From Pannonibacter anstelovis (GTDB lineage Bacteria > Pseudomonadota > Alphaproteobacteria > Rhizobiales > Stappiaceae): a DNA stretch of 64,000 nt. The notes below the pieces were generated by a model. The model worked only from the letters and a program-made list of their open reading frames with translations. It ran no database searches and was not told the DNA's origin. The first letter of the stretch is position 1. Every line of letters begins with the position of its first letter. This document shows positions 25,276 to 33,515 of this stretch, in pieces. The stretch lies in the NCBI RefSeq assembly GCF_036881715.1, contig NZ_JBAKBF010000003.1, positions 248,001 through 312,000 on the forward strand, in the 5' to 3' direction. The position numbers and the translations under genes are program-made.

Positions 25276-26283
25276 ATGTTCAATGACAAAACACTTCTGA
25301 TCACTGGCGGCACCGGCTCGTTTGGCAATGCCGTTCTTCGCCGTTTTCTTGACACGGATGTCCGTGAAATCCGCATCTTCAGCCGCGACGAGAAGAAGCA
25401 GGAGGATATGCGCATCGAGTTGAACAACCCAAAGCTCAAGTTCTTCATCGGCGATGTGCGTAACTTCGATAGCATCCGCGATGCGATGACAGGCGTTGAC
25501 TACGTCTTCCATGCAGCCGCGCTGAAACAGGTTCCGTCCTGCGAGTTCTATCCGATGGAAGCGCTGCGCACGAATGTTCTGGGAACAGAGAACGTTATGA
25601 ACGCCGCTGCAGACCGTGGCGTGAAGCGTGTTGTGTTTCTGAGCACAGACAAGGCTGTCTATCCGATCAACGCCATGGGCATTTCCAAGGCTATGGCGGA
25701 GAAGGTCGTTGTCGCCAAGTCCCGGATGATGAACGGGGGACCTGTGCTTTGCGCCACCCGCTATGGCAACGTCATGGCGTCACGCGGATCGGTCATTCCG
25801 CTGTTCATCAAGCAGATCAAGTCTGGCCTCCCGCTGACAATCACCGACCCGACGATGACTCGCTTCCTGATGTCGCTGGAAGATTCCGTTGATCTGGTGA
25901 TCCATGCCTATGAGAACGGGTCTCAGGGCGATATTTTCGTGCAGAAGGCGCCAGCATCAACACTGGAAGACCTTGCTGTCGCGCTTAAAGATCTCTTCAA
26001 TGCCAGCAATCCGATCAAAATTATCGGGACCAGGCATGGCGAAAAGCTTTATGAATCTCTGGTTGCCCGCGAAGAGATGGCAAAGGCTGATGATCTTGGG
26101 CGGTACTACCGCATTCCTGCCGACAACCGGGACCTGAATTACAACAAGTTCTTCATCGAAGGTGAGCAGAAAATCTCCGAGATTGACGATTACACGTCTC
26201 ATAACACGGAGAGACTTGACGTTGAGGGAGTCAAGAAGCTGCTTCTGACGCTAGATTACATCAAGGAAGAACTCGCGTCCTGA
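25276..26283 (+). CDS. UDP-GlcNAc 4,6-dehydratase/5-epimerase (CapE/FnlA/WbvB type)
   Basis: First enzyme of UDP-2-acetamido-2,6-dideoxy-L-hexose synthesis: converts UDP-GlcNAc to the L-configured 4-keto-6-deoxy sugar. The 335-residue product has TGGTGSFG for NAD(P), SRDEKKQEDMR, HAAALKQVPSCEFYPMEA and STDKAVYPINAMGISKAM. The usual Tyr of YxxxK is a Met here (MGISK), which is characteristic of the CapE/FlaA1 family and not damage. RBS GGAGACAAG lies before ATG 25276. It follows the reductase by 1 base. Confidence 0.92.
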   Translation: MFNDKTLLITGGTGSFGNAVLRRFLDTDVREIRIFSRDEKKQEDMRIELNNPKLKFFIGDVRNFDSIRDAMTGVDYVFHAAALKQVPSCEFYPMEALRTNVLGTENVMNAAADRGVKRVVFLSTDKAVYPINAMGISKAMAEKVVVAKSRMMNGGPVLCATRYGNVMASRGSVIPLFIKQIKSGLPLTITDPTMTRFLMSLEDSVDLVIHAYENGSQGDIFVQKAPASTLEDLAVALKDLFNASNPIKIIGTRHGEKLYESLVAREEMAKADDLGRYYRIPADNRDLNYNKFFIEGEQKISEIDDYTSHNTERLDVEGVKKLLLTLDYIKEELAS

Positions 26284-26364
26284 CCGCTCTTGCCGCCGGT
26301 TGAACCGGCAATGAGGTGGTGACGCATCACGCTGAGCATGGCGTGAATGCAGATGGGCTTAACA

Positions 26365-26394
26365 AGATCCAGCTGTCATGTGACAGCTGGATCT
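26365..26394 (+). other. Near-perfect 30-base palindrome (hairpin) between capE-like and epimerase genes
   Basis: AGATCCAGCTGTCA (26365-26378) is followed after two bases by its exact reverse complement (26381-26394). The 14-bp stem lies inside a 143-base gap within an otherwise tightly packed operon, 32 bases before the epimerase start. The following bases (GGTGTTATT) are not a proper T run, so a strong terminator is doubtful; an attenuator, processing site or inserted palindrome are options. Confidence 0.6.
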
Positions 26395-26426
26395 GGTGTT
26401 ATTAACGCTGAACGACAGGAAGCGAA

Positions 26427-27557
26427 ATGCTAAAGGTTATGACTTTGGTCGGCACCCGGCCCGAACTCATTAAGATGAGCCGCGTCATCGCCGAGTTCGA
26501 TGCACATGTGAAGCATGTCCTGGTTCATTCGGGTCAGAATTACGACTACGAACTGAATCAGGTTTTCTTTGATGACCTGGGCATTCGGAAGCCTGACTAT
26601 TTCCTTGGGGCAGCCGGTGAAACCGCTGCCAAGACAATCGCGGATGTAATTGCCAAGGCAGATGAGATCTTCGAAAAGGAGCAGCCGGATGCGCTGATGC
26701 TCTATGGTGATACGAACACCTGCCTTGCCGTGATTGCTGCCAAGCGCCGCAAAATTCCAGTGTTCCATATGGAGGCTGGCAACCGCTGCTTTGACCAGCG
26801 GGTCCCGGAAGAACTGAACCGGAAGGTTCTGGATCACCTGAGCGATATCAACCTCGTTCTTACCGAGCATGCCCGCCGCTATCTTCTCGCTGAAGGTGTC
26901 AGACCCGAGACAATCATTAAGAGCGGCTCGCACATGCAGGAAGTGCTGTCGCATTATATGCCCAAGATCGCCGGATCTGATGTGCTGACCCGCATGCAGC
27001 TGGAGAAAGGCAAGTATTTCATCGTAAGTATTCATCGCGAAGAGAATGTTGACACACCGGAGAACCTCCGTGACCTTCTCAAGACACTTAAGGCGCTGGC
27101 AGAGCGTTACGGGTTCCCGGTTCTGATTTCGACACACCCGCGTACCCGCAAGCGTCTCGATGCACTTGGCGAGCCCATTGACCATCCGCTGCTGCACTTT
27201 ATGAAACCTTTCGGATTCATCGACTACATCCAGCTGCAGATGTCGGCCTTCTGTGTGCTTTCGGATAGCGGTACGATCACCGAGGAAGCTTCACTGCTGA
27301 ACCTCCCGGCGATCACGCTTCGCAATGCACATGAACGGCCGGAAGGCATGGACGTGGGAACGCTGGTCATGAGCGGCCTGCGCAGCGAGCGCGTCCTTGA
27401 AGCAGTCAGCATTGTCACGGCGCAGCATGATGGCAAAGAGCGGGTGTTCCGTCCGGTTGATGACTATGAAGCCGGTCCGGTATCCAAGCAGATCCTGCGG
27501 GTTGTCCTGAGCTATGTGGACTATGTCAACCGAACCGTTTGGCGAAAAGATATGTAA
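26427..27557 (+). CDS. UDP-HexNAc 2-epimerase (WecB fold; WbvD/CapG/FnlC type)
   Basis: Non-hydrolysing C2 epimerase, last step in making UDP-L-QuiNAc or UDP-L-FucNAc. The 376-residue protein shows VMTLVGTRPELIKMSRV at the start, VHSGQNYDYELN, YGDTNTCLAVIAAKR, HMEAGNRCFDQRVPEELNR, SIHREENVD and SDSGTITEEASLLNLP. The NRCFDQRVPEE variant is typical of the CapG/WbjD branch rather than WecB itself, which has a shorter equivalent. AGGAAG precedes the ATG. Which epimer it makes depends on the reductase upstream. Confidence 0.9.
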   Translation: MLKVMTLVGTRPELIKMSRVIAEFDAHVKHVLVHSGQNYDYELNQVFFDDLGIRKPDYFLGAAGETAAKTIADVIAKADEIFEKEQPDALMLYGDTNTCLAVIAAKRRKIPVFHMEAGNRCFDQRVPEELNRKVLDHLSDINLVLTEHARRYLLAEGVRPETIIKSGSHMQEVLSHYMPKIAGSDVLTRMQLEKGKYFIVSIHREENVDTPENLRDLLKTLKALAERYGFPVLISTHPRTRKRLDALGEPIDHPLLHFMKPFGFIDYIQLQMSAFCVLSDSGTITEEASLLNLPAITLRNAHERPEGMDVGTLVMSGLRSERVLEAVSIVTAQHDGKERVFRPVDDYEAGPVSKQILRVVLSYVDYVNRTVWRKDM

Positions 27558-27608
27558 TAAGACACTGTATCATGCGCTCTTGGCCGTAAATTTATCGAGT
27601 AACGGAAA

Positions 27609-28676
27609 ATGAAAAATAAAGAGCGCATGAACTACCTGGACCTCATTCGCACATCCGCGATGTTTATGGTCATAGGGCTTCACTCGTCATCAGAGAACAT
27701 GTACAAGATTGCGTCCACCCCTCCGGATATTTGGGGCGTTAGCAATATTATTGTTTCTATGCTGCGTATTTGCGTTCCTTTGTTTTTTATATTGAGTGGC
27801 TATTTAATCCTTTCCTCCGAGAGTAAGAATGATGAAACCCCGCTTCACGAAACTGGACGTCGGATACTTAAGGTCATTCTCCCCCTCCTTATCTGGAGCA
27901 TTGCTTATCGCTTTTATATAGCATATGGAGTGGGAGAGACATTTAACTTTAGCTTCATCATAAGTTCTTTACGGAGCATCTCTCAAGAGGCTGTTACTTA
28001 CCACCTCTGGTTCCTCTATGAGATAATAGTTATTTACATGCTCATACCTGTTTTGCGGCCGCTAGTCAGAGAGAGCGATGATCCAGCTATCTATTTTTGT
28101 TGCCTTTGGCTTTTCTTGTCCACCCTGCAGGCCATGGCGTTCTTGCTGAACTGGAACTACGTCTTTGGCGGACGTATTGACTTGGGAAACATAGGCTACT
28201 TTGTCGCGGGGTACCTCGTTCGCAAACACATATCAGCGCCGCGACCTATAGATGCCGCTGCCGCTGCCATCTGTTTCCTCGTTTGCGCAGTCATAACGAC
28301 ACTGTTAACAGCACGCGAAAGCTATGCCGCTGGACGATATGTTGAATTCCTACATGTCTATAGCGCACCAAACGTGATTTTTATGTCTCTGTCCGCTTTT
28401 GTTGTTCTCTTATATGTTGGCAGGCGCATCTATGAATCGAACCTGGCTCTCGCAAAGCTAGTTATTTCAAGTGTGGCGTCGTGCAGCTTTGGAATTTATC
28501 TATTGCACGTGTTGGTTCTTGAGAGAATGAACTATAATATCGTTGGAGAAACAGCAAATTCTCCATCGAGCGCTATTCTTAATATTGCCCTCACAGTTTT
28601 GGGCTGTTTTGCTGTTTGCTGGCCAATTATTTGGTGCTTGCGGCTGTCGAAGATGACACGATGGCTGGTGCCCTGA
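27609..28676 (+). CDS. Acyltransferase 3 family membrane protein (probable glycan O-acetyltransferase)
   Basis: Integral membrane protein of 355 residues with about ten hydrophobic spans and the family opening NYLDLIRTSAMFMVIGLHSS, in which the His is the conserved catalytic residue; VPLFFILSGYL and a HLWFLYEI segment follow. Such proteins (WecH/OafA group) move acetyl groups onto sugars at the membrane. It is among the most AT-rich genes in the window, which suggests a different history from the flanks. Its place in the island suggests O-acetylation of the exported glycan; the target sugar is unknown. Confidence 0.87.
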   Translation: MKNKERMNYLDLIRTSAMFMVIGLHSSSENMYKIASTPPDIWGVSNIIVSMLRICVPLFFILSGYLILSSESKNDETPLHETGRRILKVILPLLIWSIAYRFYIAYGVGETFNFSFIISSLRSISQEAVTYHLWFLYEIIVIYMLIPVLRPLVRESDDPAIYFCCLWLFLSTLQAMAFLLNWNYVFGGRIDLGNIGYFVAGYLVRKHISAPRPIDAAAAAICFLVCAVITTLLTARESYAAGRYVEFLHVYSAPNVIFMSLSAFVVLLYVGRRIYESNLALAKLVISSVASCSFGIYLLHVLVLERMNYNIVGETANSPSSAILNIALTVLGCFAVCWPIIWCLRLSKMTRWLVP

Positions 28677-28779
28677 TCATCTGAGGGAGCCCCCGTTTAA
28701 CTGTCTGAGCCCTGAACTCTGTTACTGATTGATTCATGATTGCAATCAGTTCCGGGTATTCTGGAAAATGTGGTGCTGC

Positions 28780-29334
28780 ATGACTCGCGTATTCGATGTG
28801 ATCCTGTCTTTGTCTGGGCTTGTCTTTGGCTTGCCGCTTCTGGCTGTGCTTTGGATTATGGGCTGGTTTGACACGGGTTCGCCACTGTTCCGGCAGGAGC
28901 GGGTGGGGCGGGGCCAGAGGCCGTTTATCCTCGTCAAGTTCCGCACCATGCGGCCTGATACGGCCTCCGTGGCCACGCATCAGGCCGATCCGCGAGCGGT
29001 GACGAAGCTGGGGCATTTTTTGCGGCGCACGAAACTCGATGAACTGCCGCAGCTCTGGAACGTTCTGAAGGGGGAGATGAGCCTTGTCGGCCCGCGGCCC
29101 TGCCTGTTCAACCAGACTGAACTGATCAATGAGCGCGCAGCGCGTGGCGTCTTTGATGCGCGGCCTGGTATCACCGGGCTGGCTCAGATCAATGGTATCG
29201 ACATGTCCACGCCGCAGCTGCTGGCGGAAACCGACGCGCAAATGCTGACGGACCTGAGCCTCGGCGCGTATTTCAACTACATTTTGAAGACTGTCAGAGG
29301 GTCAGGCAGCGGCGACCGTATCCGGACCGGGTGA
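28780..29334 (+). CDS. Short bacterial sugar transferase (PglC-like initiating phosphoglycosyl transferase)
   Basis: A 184-residue monotopic phosphoglycosyl transferase. One N-terminal re-entrant hydrophobic helix (FDVILSLSGLVFGLPLLAVL) is followed by the catalytic core: FRQERVGRGQRPFILVKFRT, RRTKLDELPQLWNVLKGEM and SLVGPRP. It should load a sugar-1-phosphate onto undecaprenyl phosphate and so start glycan synthesis. Only the PglC core is present, without the four extra membrane spans of WbaP. ATG 28780 is preferred to upstream in-frame starts. It is the last gene of the island; its stop is separated by 2 bases from the convergent coaBC stop. Confidence 0.9.
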   Translation: MTRVFDVILSLSGLVFGLPLLAVLWIMGWFDTGSPLFRQERVGRGQRPFILVKFRTMRPDTASVATHQADPRAVTKLGHFLRRTKLDELPQLWNVLKGEMSLVGPRPCLFNQTELINERAARGVFDARPGITGLAQINGIDMSTPQLLAETDAQMLTDLSLGAYFNYILKTVRGSGSGDRIRTG

Positions 29335-29336
29335 TA

Positions 29337-30566
29337 TTAGCCTTCAACGGTGGCCAGCGCCGCAGCAATCCGTGCCACCAGCCGCCGGGCGACTTCGGTT
29401 TTGTTCAGGGTCGGCCAGTCCTCGATGCCGTCACGCGTCACGATGCGCACGGTGTTGGCGTCGCCGCCCATCACGCCGGTTGCGGGGCTGACGTCGTTGG
29501 CGACGATCCAGTCGGCGGCCTTGCGCTGCAGCTTGCCTTGCGCATTGGCGATGAGGTTCTGCGTTTCGGCAGCAAAGCCGACGACGAGCCGTGGCCGGTT
29601 GCCAGTGAGGTGGCCGACAGTCGACAGGATGTCCGGATTTTCAACCAAGGCCAGGGCAGGGGGCTGGCCCGAGCCGTCTTTCTTGATCTTCTCGCTGCCT
29701 TCCTGCGCCACGCGCCAGTCGGCGACGGCTGCGGCCATGATGGCCACGTCGGCGGGCAGTGCCGCTTCGACAGCCGCGAGCATTTCCTTCGCCGTTTCCA
29801 CATGAATGACCGTGACGCCTGCCGGATCGGGCAGGGTGACGGGGCCGGAAATGAGCGTCACCCGGGCGCCTGCCTCTGCGGCTGCGGCGGCAATGGCGTG
29901 GCCCTGCTTGCCGGACGAACGGTTGGCGATGTAGCGCACTGGATCAATCGGCTCGTGGGTCGGCCCGGAGGTGATGACCACGTGCTTCCCGGCGAGGGGC
30001 CCGGCAGGCAGCGTGCTGCCAGCTTCCAGAAGCTCAAGCGCCCTTTCGGCAATGGTCAGCGGTTCGGCCATGCGGCCAAGGCCCGCCTCGCCGCTTTCGG
30101 CCATTTCGCCGCGTTCCGGACCAATGAAGGCAATGCCATCGGCCTTGAGCGTGGCCACATTGCGCTGCGTCGCCGGGTGGGCCCACATGGCCGGGTTCAT
30201 GGCCGGGGCCACCAGCACGGGCCGGTTGGTCGCCAGAAGCACGGTGCTGGCGAGATCTCCAGCAAGGCCCTGCGCCATCTTCGCCATCAGATCCGCCGTG
30301 GCTGGCGCCACGATAATGAGATCGGTGTCGCGGGCCAGGCGGATGTGGCCGACATCCTGTTCCGCCTCCCGGTCAAAGAGGCAGGTGTAGACCTTCTCAG
30401 CCGTCAGCGCCCCGGCGGCGAGCGGCGTGATGAATTGCTGCGCGGCGGCTGTCATCACCACCTTAACCCTCGCACCGCGCTCGCGCAGGCGGCGGATCAG
30501 ATCCAGCGACTTGTAGGCAGCAATACCACCGCCGATGATCAAAAGAACCCGTTTCCCGCCGGTCAT
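29337..30566 (-). CDS. coaBC: Bifunctional phosphopantothenoylcysteine decarboxylase / phosphopantothenate-cysteine ligase
   Basis: Two consecutive steps of coenzyme A synthesis: CTP-dependent joining of 4'-phosphopantothenate and cysteine, then FMN-dependent decarboxylation. The N-terminal CoaC half has the GGGIAAYK flavin motif, a DVGHIRLA His motif and the PAMNPAMW clamp. The CoaB half begins near residue 190 with HVVITSGPTHEPIDPVRYI and NRSSGKQGHA. In the substrate loop the sequence is GEMAESGEAGLGRMAEP; a Cys found there in E. coli CoaBC is not present at the corresponding place. Length of 409 residues is normal. It is convergent with the polysaccharide island and follows the lpoA-like gene by 11 bases on the same strand. 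Confidence 0.95.
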   Translation of the reverse strand: MTGGKRVLLIIGGGIAAYKSLDLIRRLRERGARVKVVMTAAAQQFITPLAAGALTAEKVYTCLFDREAEQDVGHIRLARDTDLIIVAPATADLMAKMAQGLAGDLASTVLLATNRPVLVAPAMNPAMWAHPATQRNVATLKADGIAFIGPERGEMAESGEAGLGRMAEPLTIAERALELLEAGSTLPAGPLAGKHVVITSGPTHEPIDPVRYIANRSSGKQGHAIAAAAAEAGARVTLISGPVTLPDPAGVTVIHVETAKEMLAAVEAALPADVAIMAAAVADWRVAQEGSEKIKKDGSGQPPALALVENPDILSTVGHLTGNRPRLVVGFAAETQNLIANAQGKLQRKAADWIVANDVSPATGVMGGDANTVRIVTRDGIEDWPTLNKTEVARRLVARIAAALATVEG

Positions 30567-30577
30567 GATGGGCCTTC

Positions 30578-31810
30578 TCAGCTGGGGCTGCGGAAATCGC
30601 GCGGGGCGGGGGAGACGGGCTTCACGCCCGAACCGGTGATTTCATAGACTGCGAGGCCGCGCTCGTTCTGGCCGTTCTGCAGGAAGCGGAACACGCCGTC
30701 GATGCCGAGGAAGCCATCGCGGTTGGTCAGCGTCTGCGTGGCAAAGCGCTGCGGGCCAGCAGAGCGCACAAGCCCGGCTGCCAGGATCGTGCCATCATAG
30801 GCAAGCGAGGCATTGCGCGGCGGCGGGCTGCCAAATGCGGCCTGATAGCGGCTGGCCAGTGCATCGAAGCCGCTCTTTTCCGGGCCGGGGAACCAGGCGC
30901 CGGTCATCATCGGGCTGTTGGTCACCTGCTGGGTCTCCCACTGGCCGCTACCCAGCAGCTTGACTGTGCCAAGGTTCGCCCCCTGCTGGACCAGTGTCTG
31001 CACCACAAAGGGCGCAACGCCTCCGCCAGCGGGCACGAAGAGCGCATCGATCTGAGCCAGGTTCGGGGCCAGCTGCTGCACCTTGGCCGCCAGATCCGAA
31101 GTGTCGCTGCCCGTCAGCTTGTAGCGCTGGATGGCGACAATGCGCCCGCCCACACGGCCGACTTCCTGACGGAAGGCCGCTTCGGCGACAGCGCCATAGG
31201 CATCATCCGGCAACAGGGCGGCAAAGGACTTGCGGCTCTGCTGCGCGGCGTAGCCAACGATCCGGCGCACATCGCCGGCAGGCAGGAAACTGAGCAGATA
31301 GACGCCGGGAGCAGCCACAGCGGTGTCGCTGGAGAAGGCGACGATCGGAATGCCTGCATTGCGCGCCGCATTGGCAGCGCCGGTAACGGCGGGAGCGAAG
31401 ACCGGCCCGAGCAGCAGTTCCGCGCCTTCAGACATGGCCGCTTCGGCCGCAGCGCGCCCGCCTTCTGCGGTGCCTTGCGTATCCTTCACCAGAAGCTGAA
31501 TGTTGGAACCCTGAAAATCATTGATCGCCAGCTGTGCGGCATTCTTGAACGTGGTGGCGATGGAGGAGGCAGAACCGCCGCCACTGAGCGGCAGCAGCAG
31601 TCCGACGCGGATCGACCCGTCGCCAATCGTTTCTCCTGCCACTGTGGGCGCCGAAGGCTGCGCCGGGAAGGCAGATCCATCCTGCACCGGCCCCATGGTG
31701 GAGGGCATGCAGCCCGCCAGAAGGCCAAGGGCCCCGGCAAGTGCGGCAAACCGAAGCCGGCTCCGGCGCAAAAAGCCGCGTCCGGACGCATGTGGGGATG
31801 CTGTTTTCAT
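30578..31810 (-). CDS. Periplasmic-binding-fold lipoprotein (penicillin-binding protein activator, LpoA-like)
   Basis: A 410-residue lipoprotein. A basic N-terminus, hydrophobic stretch and lipobox LLAGC put the lipidated Cys at residue 34. The mature part is a Leu/Ile/Val-binding-type fold (IRVGLLLPLSGGGSASS ... LLLGPVFAPAVTGAANAA ... PIVAFSSDTAVAAPGVY). Proteins of this type are annotated as PBP activators by likeness to LpoA's C-terminal domain; in alphaproteobacteria the role is not proven. ATG 31810 is chosen because it puts the signal peptide at the start; longer in-frame readings up to 32344 overlap rsmI and lack support. Divergent from rsmI. Confidence 0.88.
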   Translation of the reverse strand: MKTASPHASGRGFLRRSRLRFAALAGALGLLAGCMPSTMGPVQDGSAFPAQPSAPTVAGETIGDGSIRVGLLLPLSGGGSASSIATTFKNAAQLAINDFQGSNIQLLVKDTQGTAEGGRAAAEAAMSEGAELLLGPVFAPAVTGAANAARNAGIPIVAFSSDTAVAAPGVYLLSFLPAGDVRRIVGYAAQQSRKSFAALLPDDAYGAVAEAAFRQEVGRVGGRIVAIQRYKLTGSDTSDLAAKVQQLAPNLAQIDALFVPAGGGVAPFVVQTLVQQGANLGTVKLLGSGQWETQQVTNSPMMTGAWFPGPEKSGFDALASRYQAAFGSPPPRNASLAYDGTILAAGLVRSAGPQRFATQTLTNRDGFLGIDGVFRFLQNGQNERGLAVYEITGSGVKPVSPAPRDFRSPS

Positions 31811-31960
31811 GCCCTTGGCGGCTTCAGTCGTGTTTTGCACTATGGCCTCCTCGCGTCCGCGTTCAAAAACCTTTACGAATTCAGAACGTTCCTGTCCAGT
31901 TTCACGAGACTGGATCATGTGTTGAACAGCCCTTAAGCTGTTGTTGCCCGGAGTTTTGAC

Positions 31961-32878
31961 ATGACGATGGCTGAAGCCCCGCCAGAACGGCGTTATTTTG
32001 TTGCCGGACAGACTGTCGAGGCACCCCGGCAGGAGGCCGCGCTCTATGTCGTCTCGACGCCCATCGGCAATCTTGGTGACATTACACTGCGCGCGCTGGA
32101 AACGCTGGCAGGCGCAGATGTGATTGCCTGCGAGGACACGCGCGTCACAGCGACCCTGGCCCAGCGCTTCGGCCTGCGGGCGCCGCTTCTGCCCTATCAC
32201 GAGCACAATGCGGAGCGGCAGCGCCCGCGGCTGCTGGCGGCGCTGGCAGAAGGCAAGGCGGTGGCGCTGGTCTCCGATGCGGGCACGCCGCTGGTCTCCG
32301 ATCCAGGCTACCGGCTGGTGCGTGATGTGCTGGAAGCGGGCCACCGGGTCATCCCCATTCCCGGTGCCTCAGCTCCGCTTGCCGCGCTTGTCGCCTCCGG
32401 CCTGCCCAGTGACACCCTGCTCTTCGCCGGGTTTCTGCCGCAGAAGGCAGGCCAGCGCAGCCGGAGGCTGTCGGAACTGGCTGCCATTCCGGCAACGCTG
32501 GCCTTTTTTGAATCTCCCCACCGGCTGGCAGCTTCGCTCGCCGCCATGGCTGAGGTGCTGGGAGACCGGGCGGCGGTGGTCGCCCGGGAACTGACGAAAA
32601 AGTTCGAGACCTTCCAGCGCGGCACACTCACGGAACTGGCGGCTTTCTATGAGGAAAACCCGCCGAAGGGTGAAATCGTCGTTCTCATCGGCCCGCCGGA
32701 GGTGCAGGCTCACGAGGAAGATGCCGCCGATGTGGAAGCGCTGCTCACCGAGGCCCTTGCCGGCATGCCCGTTGCCGCTGCCGCCAAGGACGTGGCGAAG
32801 CGCACGGGCCTGGACCGGAACGAGGTCTACAAGCTGGCGCTGGCGCTGAAAGCGGCCGCAGGGGCTGAGGGGGAATAG
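31961..32878 (+). CDS. rsmI: 16S rRNA (cytidine-1402-2'-O)-methyltransferase
   Basis: Methylates the 2'-O of C1402 in the ribosomal P site, using SAM. The tetrapyrrole-methylase fold is clear: LYVVSTPIGNLGDITLRALE, CEDTRVTATL, YHEHNAERQRP, LVSDAGTPLVSDPGYRLV, PIPGASAPLAAL and FFESPHRL. At 305 residues it is slightly longer than E. coli RsmI because of an N-terminal extension of about 25 residues. It is followed 8 bases later by yraN, the usual bacterial neighbour. Confidence 0.96.
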   Translation: MTMAEAPPERRYFVAGQTVEAPRQEAALYVVSTPIGNLGDITLRALETLAGADVIACEDTRVTATLAQRFGLRAPLLPYHEHNAERQRPRLLAALAEGKAVALVSDAGTPLVSDPGYRLVRDVLEAGHRVIPIPGASAPLAALVASGLPSDTLLFAGFLPQKAGQRSRRLSELAAIPATLAFFESPHRLAASLAAMAEVLGDRAAVVARELTKKFETFQRGTLTELAAFYEENPPKGEIVVLIGPPEVQAHEEDAADVEALLTEALAGMPVAAAAKDVAKRTGLDRNEVYKLALALKAAAGAEGE

Positions 32879-32886
32879 ACCGGATC

Positions 32887-33273
32887 ATGACGGAGCAGGG
32901 GCGGCGGCACAAGCGGCGGAAAGCTTACCGGCTGGGTCATCTGGCCGAGAGCCTCGCTGCCCTGTCGCTGCGTCTGCGCGGCTGGCGCATTCTGGAGCGC
33001 CGCTTCAAGGCCTCGACCGGTGAAGTGGATATCATCGCTGAGCGGGGCGATGTGGTTGCCTTTGTCGAGGTAAAGGCCCGCCGCACCCGCACCGCAGCGC
33101 TGGAAGCGGTCACTCCCACAGCCCGCAACCGCATCATCCGCGCCGCGCAGATCTATCTGTTGCACCACCCCCATCTCGCCGGGCAGACACTGCGGTTCGA
33201 TCTGGTTCTGGTCGTGCCCTTCCGCTGGCCCGAACATGTGGTGGACGCTTTCCGCCCGGATGGACTGGCCTGA
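32887..33273 (+). CDS. YraN/UPF0102 family endonuclease-like protein
   Basis: A 128-residue protein of the UPF0102 family with a PD-(D/E)xK nuclease-like core: GEVDIIAERGDVVAFVEVKA holds the Asp and ExK pattern, with the family segment RNRIIRAAQIYL after it. The role is unproven. It follows rsmI by 8 bases, as in many bacteria. An in-frame start a few codons downstream is possible. Confidence 0.92.
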   Translation: MTEQGRRHKRRKAYRLGHLAESLAALSLRLRGWRILERRFKASTGEVDIIAERGDVVAFVEVKARRTRTAALEAVTPTARNRIIRAAQIYLLHHPHLAGQTLRFDLVLVVPFRWPEHVVDAFRPDGLA

Positions 33274-33314
33274 AGCGAGCGCTGGTGCTGCGTCCAGGGG
33301 ATGAGCCGGTGCCT

Positions 33315-33515
33315 CTAGCGCCTGCGGGAGGAACCTTGCGTCCCCCCTGCTGGATCTTCAGCCAGCGGGATGCCTCCCTTGCGTGCGCCCCGGCAGCGGT
33401 CTGAGCAATAGAGCACGTTGTCCCAGTCGCGAGCCCATTTGCGCCGCCAGGTGAAGGGCCTGGCGCAGGCGCGGCAGGTCTTCACCGGCAGGTCGGATTT
33501 CTTGCGCATCTTCAT
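33315..33515 (-). CDS. DUF2256 zinc-ribbon protein
   Basis: A 66-residue protein with two Cys pairs, Cys14/Cys17 and Cys37/Cys41, around the conserved RPFTWRRKWARDW segment. This is the DUF2256 pattern; a zinc-binding role is likely but unproven. Its start overlaps the photolyase stop by 4 bases (ATGA), so the two are translationally coupled. DUF2256 genes are often found beside photolyase or cryptochrome genes. Confidence 0.88.
   Translation of the reverse strand: MKMRKKSDLPVKTCRACARPFTWRRKWARDWDNVLYCSDRCRGARKGGIPLAEDPAGGTQGSSRRR

Noticed and set aside
31888..31902. LexA-like GTTC-N7-GTTT near rsmI
   Set aside because: One half-site is imperfect, and neither lpoA-like gene nor rsmI is a known SOS target.
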